Shown one piece after another: positions 23,383 to 33,721 of a stretch of 64,000 nucleotides of DNA. A program made the position numbers and the translations under genes. Each line of letters starts with the position of its first letter. Position 1 is the first letter of the stretch. A model generated the notes under the pieces. It did not search any database. It was not told the origin of the DNA and worked only from the letters and a program-made list of their open reading frames with translations. The DNA is from Eutypella sp. D-1 (Eukaryota > Ascomycota > Sordariomycetes > Xylariales > Diatrypaceae). The stretch covers positions 1,178,001 through 1,242,000 of the forward strand of contig JAJTTP010000012.1 of assembly GCA_023313575.1 (NCBI GenBank). Reading direction: 5' to 3'.

Positions 23383-24482
23383 TTGGATAGGTCACCATGG
23401 CCTTAATCTAGTGAGCTTGTATGTTTTTTATGGCTATCTCTGTGTTATGAATCGGTGTTCTAGGTTTGGGAGAAAAGCGAACAGGTAGTTATCGTGATCG
23501 GCCAGTCCTGGTACGGCCGAGGGGGCTCTCTCATTTGGGCTTATCTTGTGCAATACTGTTTTTTTTTCGCTTAAGGGTCTCGTTTCAGAGATTGGGTAGT
23601 ATCGCTTTTACGCCGGTGAGTTCTGATTGTGTGATACTGACTTGCAAGCCTATGATAGGGATAACTAGGTTGGGGCTTCGATGAGAGAAGGGAGACAGAG
23701 AGGTATGGAGAGGCGTTCTCGCCATCACCCCGAGCCTAATTCTTAGAGTCTAGTTCTGGCATTCTCTATTTCATGATCATTTCACGGTTAAAAATTTTAA
23801 GCATCACAGGGAACATTTTGGCAAATTAATTGAGTGGCTTTTGAACAATCGTTTCATTTGTTTTTGAAAGAAGGGTTTTTACATATTTTTGGCACATATA
23901 CAGGTATGGGGTGGGCGGATGGCTCTCAATCAGGCGTCCAAAAATCGTGCCTGGAGAATTCCGCTCCCTTGAAAATGCGCAGGCGCTGCGCGTACGACAA
24001 GACTACGCCTCACCTTTCCAGCGTCCCGCTTAACCAGGCGGTAGACGCGGATAGATAAGGTGGGGTGGTTGTTGCTTTGTTGCGGGACAAGGCAACCGAC
24101 GAGGGAAATTTCCCCCCTTTGTCGGCGCCCTGATCCCCCCGGGAAACTCACCGCGGAGGCAATCGTCCTCTGCGTACCTCTAGGTGGTGACGCTGACGGA
24201 TATGCTCGTTGGTGAGTAGGTAGGGTGGGTTTCCGATCCTTTGCCGTTTAGTCGGGGACGCGACGCCGGCGGGGATATATTCCCTCGTTCGCGGTCGTGC
24301 GTCTCTCCCGGCAAGCGGATGGAAGGTTTTTGTGGGGTGGCATTGTAGCTATTCTGCGGGCAACACCTGGCACGATCGACTTTTAGGTGTTATCTATACC
24401 TTGGGTACACATGCATAGAGATGCGCCCGGTATACTTACCTAATCGCCTACACTTACCTTGATGCGTACCCGTTGGGCACAA

Positions 24483-25112
24483 TCACTCACCTGGTATATA
24501 CTTACGCAGCCTCTGTCTTAAGGCCCGAAGACATCGCGACGGCTTCTTCAAGAAGCTCGTCTTGCTCTTCGTCTTGACCCGCCACGACGAGGCCAGCCGA
24601 CACTTCCTGCCGTCGCTGCCCTTTGCGCACTTACCATCGGAGGAGGGATCCGCGGGCGTAGGAGACGGCGGCCAATACACGGCACCCCATAAATCAAGGT
24701 CCGCATCGCCAAGCGCGGGGAGCTGGAGCACGCGGCCGAGCAGGACCAGCATGGCGGCGGCTGTGGTCTCCGACACCGCCTGCTGGGCCCTCGGGGCCTC
24801 GGGCACCGGGCCCGCGGTGAACCCGAGCGCCACGTCGAGCAGCTCCCGGACCGCTGGCGAGTCAGTGTCCTTCCCGAGGCACTGACACCGGTTGGGATCG
24901 GCGTGCTGGAAGTCCAGCTCGATGCGGGTCTCCCTCCGGGCGCAAATCCGCCGGGCGCCGTCCTCGTCTCGCACGATCTCCACGCTCCAGGGCTCCTGGC
25001 TTTCCCAGAAGCCGGCAGAACACCCGGAGCTGGGGTTGTCTACGCGGTAGATCGGCACCCCGAATATGGAGCTCACCGAGACGTGCTGCTGTTGCTTTCC
25101 GAGACCGGGCAT
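24483..25112 (-). CDS. Unrecognised protein of 209 residues
   Basis: I do not recognise this protein. From ATG 25112 (context ccaagATGc) the frame runs 209 codons with high GC and coding-like composition. It begins MPGLGKQQQHVSVSSIFGVP, has a central region rich in acidic and small residues (RIELDFQHADPNRCQCLGKD, then an Ala-rich helix-like segment), and ends with a very basic tail rich in Lys/Arg/Ser. No signal peptide or membrane segment is visible. The open frame continues upstream to 25565, but that part has poor composition. GTAAGT and GTGAGT motifs occur right at the 3' end, so the real gene may splice into a further exon. Existence is likely; function is unknown. Confidence 0.55.
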   Translation of the reverse strand: MPGLGKQQQHVSVSSIFGVPIYRVDNPSSGCSAGFWESQEPWSVEIVRDEDGARRICARRETRIELDFQHADPNRCQCLGKDTDSPAVRELLDVALGFTAGPVPEAPRAQQAVSETTAAAMLVLLGRVLQLPALGDADLDLWGAVYWPPSPTPADPSSDGKCAKGSDGRKCRLASSWRVKTKSKTSFLKKPSRCLRALRQRLRKYIPGE

Positions 25113-25702
25113 CTTGGATGGCGGCGTGGGGCGAGTGTTGTAGACGTGGTGTGAGATGTGCGGCTGTAGGAAGAGTGCCCGGACTCCTAGAATGCCTAAA
25201 TTCCTCCCTACACGGTATAATATGTTAAAGCAACATTGGCGATCGACGACAGACTCTGCGGATGGGTGTATGCGTAAGGAAGAAAAGCGATACCGGCTGT
25301 TTGGGACCCCAGGGAAAGCGGGGGTTTTGTATGTGCAAATTGTGAACCACTTCATTATGCAATGGAGACAATGGGCTTTGTGAACGCTCCGCCCCGGGAA
25401 GAAAGAGGGTCGATTGAACATGGTGGTATCATTGCCAGGGGAAGAAAGGAGTCGGCTCATCGACAATCGCCTTGTTCTTCGCGCGCCTGCTCTCTCACAT
25501 TTTACCTGGGAAGCCATTATCACATCACTATCGACATACAATCCCCTATGTCCTTTCTGTAACATACGTTCAGCATTGTTCTTCTGACTTTTAGTGCTTA
25601 CTTACTAGCGGGTGGCGGAGTGACCATAGAGTTTATATGCCTTAAGTGTGAACACAACTTTAATTACAATCGCAAGAACAGTTCAAGGACATAAGAAGTA
25701 TG
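25113..25702. other. Intergenic region upstream of the unrecognised protein
   Basis: The presumed promoter of the minus-strand gene ending at 24483. The minus-strand frame remains open here to 25565 but lacks coding character. No repeat or RNA gene was seen. Confidence 0.4.
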
Positions 25703-26227
25703 TTACATATTACTAGACTTTGGGTATTGTCTGGCCTTTGTCATGTGGAGAGTGTTCCAGAGGGGCATGCGCCAAGCATTAGAAGAAAGGGGGCTAGTCT
25801 TGTAACATTGATCATTATGTGGGAACTCGATCCTTTGCGTTACCAGGCTTTGCTTTATTCCTACATGTGTGCTCGCATGCACCTGCTTGTCGTACAGAAT
25901 AATATCACCGCGCCGCGAAAGAGCTGTCGAAATCGCCACATTGGTCTCGAAGGCCGAGACAGCAATCAACCCGGTCTCTCAGCCGCGTAATGCGCCAATC
26001 TTCTGCTCTACCAGTTCGAGGTATGTATAGTTTCCATCTATTAGTCGCCAGCGGCTGGAATCCGTACTGAGGTCCGGGTGATGGGCAAGCTCGCTCAGGA
26101 ACCTGGTACCACGCGCTTTGCTGGCACCGAGACCAAGAATATCTGTCGAGTAGAAGTCCATAGAGTTCACAGGGAGATAATCATGAGCGAGGCTACGACG
26201 ACGCACAACAAAGTGAAATCTCTACTT
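25703..26227 (-). pseudogene. Broken alpha-oxoamine synthase (BioF/KAPA synthase-like) fragment
   Basis: The minus strand encodes the N-terminal half of a PLP-dependent alpha-oxoamine synthase, the family of 8-amino-7-oxononanoate synthase. Visible landmarks in order are NSMDFYSTDILGLG, RGTRFLSELAHHP, RWRLIDGNYTYLE, an in-frame TGA at 25979-25981, ETGLIAVSAFETNVAI, then GDIILYDKQVHASTH and IEFPHND. These follow the family order (substrate-entry strand, Gly-rich region, DEx-HAS-H motif, HND). After roughly base 25800 the similarity stops. The catalytic Lys region and the whole C-terminal half are missing, so the copy cannot encode an enzyme. No intact partner was found in this window. The homology is strong by pattern but not searched. 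Confidence 0.72.
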
Positions 26228-26385
26228 GCCAAGCCAGAAGCGACTCCCAGAGAAGGGAAATGACAGGGGCTAAGGAAGAGAACTGCACGTGCTACTGCCA
26301 TATTATAGCATACTTAGACTATGGCATAAGGAGATACTCGTTATATATTCCGATGTGCTGTGTTTACTAACGATTACTTCATGAG

Positions 26386-26668
26386 TAGTAGAGGGCCAAG
26401 TCGAATTCATGTAGGGTAGTAAAACCTGTGAGTCGGTCAGGATATGTTCGTCTCCTTGCACCAGGTCTTATCTTTAGAAATAGAGGCTTTGCAAGGTTGT
26501 ACCTCTATGCTACAGCCGCACTTAAAAGACTTAGACATGCTACATTGTTCCTTTTAAATAAATTTCTGTCACGTGACAAAGGGATAGGGGGCGCTAGCAG
26601 CGCCCCCCTATCTATAGGCTACTGTAGACTTAAGGGGCTTCACCCCCTGCAGTTCTAGTAGAGGGCCA
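26386..26668. mobile_element. Possible non-autonomous Helitron-like 3' terminus within a 13-bp direct repeat
   Basis: TAGTAGAGGGCCA occurs at 26386-26398 and again, identically, at 26656-26668. Just before the second copy are a strong hairpin (26583-26612), then an AGGGG/CCCCT hairpin (26633-26648), then eight bases later CTAG followed by T. A short GC hairpin a few bases before CTRR and insertion before T is the known layout of Helitron 3' ends. No 5' TC end or helicase gene was found, so this is only a suggestion. Confidence 0.35.
26583..26612. repeat. Perfect-stem hairpin with one bulge
   Basis: GATAGGGGGCGCT pairs with AGCGCCCCCCTATC around a three-base loop, leaving one unpaired C. The stem is 13 bp. 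Confidence 0.8.
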
Positions 26669-27832
26669 GAGTTCAACAACTATTCGACCTCTACCTGTAC
26701 TCTAGCAACCTCACAGTGACCCCTTGGCTACTATCTTCCACTCTATGCCCAAATCCTCTAACAATTTCGTTAAACTGCCCAATTACTTAGAATAGCATGT
26801 GGCTTCTCTCTTGCCCGACAATCGAGAATACATTGTGAATATAATCTTATTTTGAAATATTCATAGTCGTCCACTAAGCATTCTCTGAAGTAATAACTTC
26901 AGGTCCTGGGGGATGTATGCGCGTGGACGATTTCGAACTGTTTTAATATCCTGTCTTAGAACGGCCACATGGACTTCCAAGAGCTACCTATTGCGTGATC
27001 TGTAGTAACTAGTTACTACTTGTCATACGGATTCTACGCGAGGGCTTGGCGGCATATGGTATTTGGAGTCATGCAGTGATATCTGCAGTTATGAGTGCAT
27101 GCAGCAGGCGTTGGATCGGAGATAGCCAACTGACCTATATCGCGGCTATGACGGCCATAACAGAATATTCGAATGGCGGTACGTACCAGCCATTCAGTAT
27201 ATATAGGACCTAGGATTCTCACCCAGACTGATCGAGAGGAGAAGACCTAAGGCCCTCGAGACCCAAGAGGAATTACTAGTTGTTTCGATTCTATTTCAAG
27301 CCCAAGAAATTGCCCTTGTAACACTACTCTAGTAACGCCTACGTAGGAATACTAACCTGGTGATGGTGCACCATGATTCAGGCTGTGGATGAGTTGTAAA
27401 CATTACGATTATTATATGATATTATAATGAGACAGCAACTTCAATCGTCTTCCAGGCACTCCCACAATGGAGTTGCTTCGAGACATAACCTATTGAACCT
27501 GACCTCCACTACTTACTTTGAGCATGAAACACCGTCAATAGTGATACCTGTGTTTCATGCAGGTTGCCGTAATGTATGTTTCTCAAAGCTCAGACCTGTC
27601 GTGTATCGCATTTGCCGGGAATAATATATCAATGATAGGCACGAAATGAAGAAACAGCGTAGTCCAACTATGTTGCAAGTCTAAATATGAATATTATGAA
27701 CCGTATATTCTATTTCTATTGTCCTGGCCGTTTCCTATGACACCTGATACTAACTACACTTCAGATTATCGATCTAAAAGGGTTCAGGTAGCGGCAGAAG
27801 TAGTGGTTTCGTTCGTGTTGCGTCCCACTTGA

Positions 27833-28802
27833 TTACTGTAGCTCGTGGTATCTCTGGGACATTGGCCCACTATACATCTCTGATATCGTTGAGGCCCCGG
27901 TGGTGGATTGAGGTGCTTGTGATATTGTACTGTGATCGCCATGATGCGCTTGCTGATGGGCCTCGCCAAAACTTTTGTACGCATCGGACTGCTGAGCGCT
28001 TGGGACTCCAGCGTAGGGGTATACCAGACGTCCAGGGGTAACTTGAGCTGGTGTCGGTGGCGTCTTTCGAGACCTTCTCCAGAAGTATATGCCAACACCA
28101 ATACCAATTATTCCTATCGCACCAACTCCTACGCCTACTCCAATACCGATCTTTCCGCCCTGCGATAAACCACCTTGTGAAGTCGAGGTAAGGTTAGGAG
28201 ACGCAGCTACATAAGTATTGACGAATGGTCAGCTGAAAATGATACAAGCTAGGGGGGCTGATAGCAGATGACGAACCTGTTGAAACAGATATACTCCCTG
28301 ATGTAGAAGTAGCGGCATGTCTTGAGTTTGTCGACAAAGAGCCCGTTGAGGATGGAGTGGCTGACGAGGCAAAAGACGAAGGCCCACCAAATATTCGGAA
28401 TGTAGCACTCAAGAAGCCTCCATATAATAAATCATCCGTCGTTCCCTCGTCATTTACAATTCGGAACAAGTAGATCTGGGAGGAGTTCGTGGAAGTGGTC
28501 GAAACCTCCCATTGGAAAAAGGTGCCTGAGTAACCTGTTACCAAGCTGCGGGTAGGACGAGCAAAATCACAGCCAGTAATCAACCAGAGCGTCATGGAAG
28601 TATACTCTGTGGTCCAGCTGATATTCATCATAGTTCCCACCGAAAATGACTCCATATTACCATTGGGTACGGTAAAAATCCCATCCTCATAAAAGCCTGC
28701 TGGTTCGCCGGGGTTTGTACCGCATTCATAGTCGCTAGCACTTCCATGGACGGCTAGAAGGACTACCACAACGAGGTTTCGGAGCCACATGGCTTGTGGC
28801 AT
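27833..28802 (-). CDS. Single-pass cell-surface protein with Ser/Thr-rich stalk (two exons)
   Basis: The model is complement(join(27833..28206,28277..28802)), giving 299 residues. The N-terminus is a signal peptide (LRNLVVVVLLAVHGSAS) followed by an ectodomain of about 110 residues with CGTNPGEPAG, SWTTEYTSMTLWLI and several N-glycosylation sequons (for example NIS). A Ser/Thr-rich stalk follows, then one membrane segment (GIGVGVGVGAIGIIGIGVGI, ending YFWRRSR), then a cytoplasmic tail of about 85 residues rich in Pro, Gln and Ser. Intron 28207-28276 joins SVSTA to SPNLTS with a GCTGACC branch site. The layout resembles fungal wall-stress sensors of the Mid2/WSC type, but no WSC cysteine pattern is present. 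Function is therefore open. It is divergently paired with the GT31 gene, 0.9 kb apart. Confidence 0.75.
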
Positions 28803-29689
28803 TTAAAACCGTGACCTGTAGAAATCGAGATTTACGATGGCAATATTGGGAATCTTGAAGAAGAAGAAGCTGCATTAAGCATACTGTAGGGCCATGTGGC
28901 TTCGGGGGAATTGCACACCATTCAGTCGGTCCCTACAACTAAGAGTTTATTAGGTATGGACTGTCACAGTCTGTGTCCCAGATCACCAATTGGGTGAAGG
29001 CCTCTACAACCCAGGCCATCGTATTCGTGATTTGAGTACGCCCTATTACCTTGCCCTGTGCCGCGTTTTCCAATTCTACTTTTAGGTTGTAGCATTTGAC
29101 AGAAGTGCCGCTGTTCGAAACATGATTGGCTGTCATTCTGCAGTTGGGACTTTTGCGACATGGGGTCGAGTAACATTTTAGTAAGCTCAGCCCGAACAGA
29201 GGGAATGCCTAGTTTTATCGAAGCAGGGGCTGATACAGGGGGCGGCGGGTAATATTTATAACCAGGTGGGAGCTGATTGCCATTATGCGCCATACACCAT
29301 TTTGGCATCTCTTTCAAACTGAACAGCTGAGAGGCTGTTCATTTGCTAAGTTGCTAAACGTAGCTGTTGGTCATTGCATCTCTTTATTCAGTCTCTTGTT
29401 GGCCAAAGTCCAATGTCCTTTGCCGTTGTATACATGACCGTCGCATTAGAACTTAATTTGCAAACCGGCCATTCTTCATTCGAAATCATAGCGGTAATCA
29501 GTATAAGCCATCTGCGGTTATCATATTGATTCGCATCTATCTTTCCCTTGCGTTCTCATATATATATTTGAAGCATCCATATTCATTAGCTAAATCCACG
29601 CATGCACGACCTGTCGTCAGCAGCTTTCGTCATTCACTTTCACTTTCTGCTTCTCCGCTATTTATGTAAATATTCCACCGTTACTCGCA
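28803..29689. promoter_or_regulatory. Divergent promoter region of the surface protein and GT31 genes
   Basis: 887 bp separate the two start codons. A TATATATAT box-like element at 29558-29569 lies about 120 bp before the GT31 ATG. A 117-codon minus-strand frame (28964-29317) is present but shows no domain and has no splice link to the surface-protein gene. Confidence 0.5.
29558..29569 (+). promoter_or_regulatory. TATA-like element of the GT31 gene
   Basis: An alternating TA run about 120 bp upstream of ATG 29690, followed by a CT-rich stretch. Position and composition fit a TATA box; usage is inferred. Confidence 0.4.
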
Positions 29690-31246
29690 ATGCTTTCTAC
29701 ACTATCGCGGCCCCAAAAGCGGTTTATATCTTTCATTGGCTGTTGTCTCTTTATTATTATCTATCTATATCTGAATAAAATTTCGAGCACTCTGGAGTTC
29801 ACCAGCCAGGAGGGTTACCACTGGGGGTCCGCGAATGGACAAGCTACGATACCAGAGTGCGACTTCCTTGAGGGGTTGGATGATGTGTTTGTTGTTGTGA
29901 AAACTGGTGCCAACGAGGCGCATGAGAAACTTCCCGTCCACTTTAAGACGACGCTGCCCTGCATCCCGCATTACGGTATTTGGTCTGATCTGGAAGAGGA
30001 TATTGCGGGCCACCATGTTTCCGATGCGCTTGATAATACAGATCCCAATATCGTATCCAGTAATCCAGATTTCGAATACTACCGCCAGCTACGAGAAAAT
30101 GGGACAGGGGCATTCACACCTGAACAGCTAACAGCATGGGCAGAGGCTCAGAATACAAATTCCGGTCGTGATGCGCCAGGCTGGAAGCTAGATAAGTGGA
30201 AATTCCTTCCACTGGCAGAAAAGGCATACCGTCAACGACCCGAGGCCCGATGGTTCGTCTTGATGGAGTGCGATACGTTTATCATCTGGAGGAACTTACT
30301 CGCGTGGCTTTCGACACTTGATTCCTCAGAACCACTTTATCTTGGCCACCAAATGCAGATAGGAGATGTAACATTCGCCTACGGGGGCGCTGGTATCATC
30401 ATATCGAACTTGGCGATGCAGAAGCTTGTCGATAATTATTCCGCGAACCGAGCTTTCTACGATGACTACACGGCGCACCATTGGGCAGGAGACTGCGTCC
30501 TTGGCAAGGCCATGGCGGACGCGGGGGTAAATCTTAAATGGTGTTGGCCTACACTTCTAGGGGATCTAATCGCTGATGTTGACCTTAAATCAACGTTTGG
30601 AAGCCCTTCCGCGAAACCTTGGTGCTATCATGCGACTTCTTATCACCATCTCAAACCCTCCGACATCGCACAGTACGACAGTTTCGAAAAGACATGGAGA
30701 AAAGAGGTTCGTCAGCTGGAAATCCACTTCCCCTTGCCTCCTTCTCCTACTGTCACGGCCAACACGGTTATGTGGAATCTTTTTTCATTCATTTCCTTTC
30801 CCATTATATGGCTTTATGAACTGACAATTCCTCCGAAATTCAAATAGAACCCAACCAAACTCTTACGCCACAGCGACGTCTTCCGTAACTTCGTACTCCC
30901 GAAACTACAGACAGAGATTGAAGACTGGGATAATGAGTCCACCGACGAGCAAGACGATGTTGGGAGTAGTGGGTCCCCGGCAGATTGTCGTCACGTATGC
31001 GAAGGGCAGCCGGATTGCATACAGTTCTCGCTGAGTGGGCCGAGCTGCAAGACATCCAAAGTTATCAAACTGGGGCATGAGCACCGGCATCAAGTTAAAG
31101 ATGAAAAGATCCCTATGTCATCACCGCATAGCACCGAAGAGGATGAAGATCAGCGTATTATATCTGGATGGTTGATGGACCGCGTCGCAACTTTCGTAGA
31201 CGAAATGGATGCGTCATGCGAAGGAGAAGATTGGATAGAGACTTGA
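29690..31246 (+). CDS. GT31-type glycosyltransferase, type II membrane protein (two exons)
   Basis: The model joins 29690..30766 and 30848..31246, giving 491 residues. A signal anchor (FISFIGCCLFIIIYLYLNKI) starts near residue 12. The catalytic region has VVVKTGANEA, KWKFLPLAEKAYRQRPEARW, then FVLMECDTFIIWRNL, where ECD stands at the place of the DxD metal site, and YGGAGIIIS. This is the fringe/core-1 galactosyltransferase-like GT31 layout known in ascomycetes. Unspliced, the frame ends at TAG 30845-30847. That TAG is the acceptor of an 81-bp in-frame intron with donor GTTATG and branch AACTGAC. Exon 2 then gives RHSDVFRNFVLPKL, DWDNES, a Cys-rich CRHVCEGQPDCIQFSLSG block and SGWLMDRVATFVDEMD, all typical of full-length family members. 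The donor is weak, so the exact 5' splice site is uncertain. Confidence 0.82.
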
Positions 31247-32291
31247 CATGTATTGCAATTTTAGAAATAATAAATGATTTACCACCGATGATAGCTACCG
31301 CTACCGCAGTGTTTTCGCCTCCCCCCCCCCCCCCGCGAGCTTTCTCTCCTCACCCCAACAGCGTTTGGATCCGCAACGTCCAAAGGACGCAGTTCCAACC
31401 TCTATTAGTTTGATAGCTCCCAAGTAAATCATGGAAAGGAAACGGTGGATAAGTCGTGTCTGCAGGTTGTTATAAGTCCTACACTTTGATCGAGCCACGT
31501 CTCAAGCTAATTGATCTTTTCTTTTCTTTCGACGCGGGAAGTCCGATCTTGGGACTTTCTTCGTGCGATAAGCCTCTGAGCTCCTTCTTTGGATGCCATT
31601 TTGGCAGCTTTACCAATACTCTAGGCTTGTGCTATCTTTAAACCCTTCTCTTTGTAGAGAATGATTTTATTTTCTTCAAGTGACAGATCCACGTGTGGAA
31701 CGGTTAGATGCTACATATGCTACTGATATGACATAAAATTGGGGGACAGGTTGGAAATAGTGCTGTGGTTTCTGAAAAATTATGGAACCTTGTATTGCAG
31801 CAAGAGGCTTTTGACTAGACTACGCCATGCGAAGCGCAAACGAATGAAGTATGAATGAAATACATCGGGGAGTGCCAAGATGTTCTGTAGTCCCCCCTAT
31901 TCTTTTCAGGGGGGTATTCTTGTCCACTGTGGACCCCTGTAAGATCCACTTTCAAGAGTTGACAGCTGTCAAGGTTCTCCAACCGGCTGACCCAATCACT
32001 AGATCATAATACAACTTGGCCAATCCGCTCCTCTTAACTCTGACCTTCCTTCCTCATTCTTCACCTCGTGCTAGTCTAGCACCATAACGACCTTCGTTCA
32101 GGATATCCTCAGGATGGTATCAGCAGAGAAATAAACTATAATAAAAAAACAAGCAGCCAAGAATTGACCATGATCAGATTATCAGGCCAGTACTCAATCG
32201 GATAGGTCGGAACTTCTCCGGCTGCCATACTATCCTTATCAGACATATCCGTGAAGTGTTTGGTAGGTCTACTTCGGTTCATACCACCCTA
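31247..32291. other. Intergenic region between GT31 and SET genes
   Basis: The 3' UTR of the GT31 gene and promoter of the SET gene. It contains a C14 run at 31321-31334 and a GC hairpin at 31892-31914 (CCCCCCT...AGGGGGG). No gene was seen. Confidence 0.5.
31892..31914. repeat. GC hairpin upstream of the SET gene
   Basis: CCCCCCT (31892-31898) pairs with AGGGGGG (31908-31914) around a nine-base T-rich loop. On the plus strand only a few T follow it, so it is not a bacterial-type terminator. About 380 bp upstream of the SET start codon. Confidence 0.6.
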
Positions 32292-33473
32292 ATGGACTCG
32301 AGTAGCCCAGTCGAGATTGAGATACTTTCTCAAGAGTTAGCTGCCGTGAAGCTGAATGCGGATGACGTCTCTTCGTCCGCTTCGTCCGCTTTGGTGGCCG
32401 TCCGGCCAACTGAACATGCTGGGATGGGGGTCTTCGCCTGCAGAGATATAGCTCGAGGCACTAGAATTTCTGCCGAGACTGCACTGGTCGCAATACCGCC
32501 TGGGCCTGACAAGGAGTCGGCTGTGAGGTTTTGCGAAGCACTACAGGGGATCTCAGAAGAAGACCTCGCTCGGGTTGACAGACATCACTGTGATCCCGAC
32601 ACATTTCGAGCTGTTACCACCACAGGGATTGCGACAGAAATACTCAGATGGTGTGAAGCCAACCTGTCAGCCATAACGGGAAGGGGGGAGGCCCCCACAA
32701 ATGAAAGCCTACAGGACATCGCAGGCATGATGTGTCGGCGCTATGCCATATTCTTAACCAATAACCTGGATACCGGTGTAGAGCAGGGCCGTGGCTTCTT
32801 TCATCTATTCAGTCGGATGAACCATTCCTGTGTGCCTAACGTCTTCGATCACTACAACCCTGCACTGCAGCGCCTCACTAGCCACGCAATTCGTGACATC
32901 AAGGCCGGCGAGGAACTCTTCTCCCACTACATCGACCTTCTCATGCCCCGGAAGGTCAGGCAAAGGAAGTTGAGAACCTGGGGGTTCGAATGTGCCTGCC
33001 CCGTGTGCACCAACAACATGCTGGAGTCCTTGCGCGTACGCTCCATCGAGCTCGATGACATGGTCGAGGAATATGCAGAGTACTGCTCCGATCCAACTAT
33101 CTGGGAGGATGAGAAACCCACCATAGTAACCGCCGAGGAGGCATTGAAGGTCGGGCAAAAACTCATACACCTTCTTCGAAAGCAGACCCTCTACGGTCTC
33201 GAGCTTTTCAATGCGTAAGTAGCAGCCTAATTGCGATTGGCTGTAGTCTTGATCGCGACCGAGTTTCCGGATTGACGTCTTGACAGGTACCGCCTCTGCT
33301 CCAAGTTCAGCTACGAGCTCGAGGACTTCGAGAGTGCCAGCGACTTTGCACATCTCGCTCTCGACGTAGAGATCTCTTGCGTTGGGCTGGATGGTACACT
33401 TGCAGATGATTGCTGGGAGGATACAAATCAATGGATTGAGAACGTAGAAAAGAAGAGACGCATCAACCCTTAA
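32292..33473 (+). CDS. SET-domain protein, possible lysine methyltransferase (two exons)
   Basis: The model joins 32292..33214 and 33287..33473, giving 369 residues. The intron (33215-33286) has a GTAAGT donor and joins ELFNA to YRLCSKFSYE. The SET domain begins at VRPTEHAGMGVFACRDIARG. It has the catalytic signature FSRMNHSCVPNVFDHYN, then DIKAGEELFSHYIDLL, and a post-SET zinc ligand set (WGFECACPVC). The C-terminal part is helical, as in SMYD-like proteins. No MYND zinc finger is present. Substrate is unknown; fungal proteins of this type are usually annotated as SET5-like or as protein-lysine methyltransferases. The frame extends upstream to 32256 but only through GTG, so ATG 32292 was taken. 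The gene is convergent with the monooxygenase pseudogene. Confidence 0.88.
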
Positions 33474-33721
33474 CGTTGATTCCCAATGTTTATTCCGGTT
33501 GAAAATGGAGGGACGAAGGAATTCCGTGCCCCGAATAATGGCGAAGGCTATGATAAAAGACCAAGCCAAAGTCTTAAGACCTCAAGAACTATTTCTTCCG
33601 ACCTTCCGCCATAGAATCTGAGAGAGCATGAATCCATGTATCTTCGGGCTTTATTTAAACTGCCAAGTTATTTACTAGTGATCCTCTACTTATCGCCTCT
33701 CACTTTGGGTCATATCCTCAC

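Larger units (their letters stand above)
22620..24482. other. Convergent intergenic region with long poly-G runs
   Basis: This interval lies between the HERP-like gene and the unrecognised minus-strand gene. It contains (GT)n runs at 22764-22777 and 22966-22982, a G21 run (23089-23109) and a G18 run (23365-23382). A 73-codon minus-strand frame near 23930-24151 has no family features. Several GTAAGT-like sites near 24435-24500 may belong to the 3' part of the neighbouring minus-strand gene. Confidence 0.5.
26228..27832. other. Gene-free stretch with a possible Helitron-like end
   Basis: AT-richer DNA between the oxoamine synthase fragment and the surface-protein gene. It contains a 13-bp direct repeat, two GC-rich hairpins and a CTAG|T end at 26386-26668. 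No frame beyond this has family features. Confidence 0.5.

Noticed and set aside
28964..29317. 117-codon minus-strand frame in the divergent promoter
   Set aside because: No domain, no signal peptide and no usable splice link to the surface-protein gene.
30845..30847. TAG as a true stop or stop-codon readthrough in the GT31 gene
   Set aside because: An intron with a good branch site and acceptor removes the codon and explains the preserved downstream frame more simply.
32805..33569. 254-codon minus-strand frame
   Set aside because: Antisense of the SET gene, including its intron; no domain.
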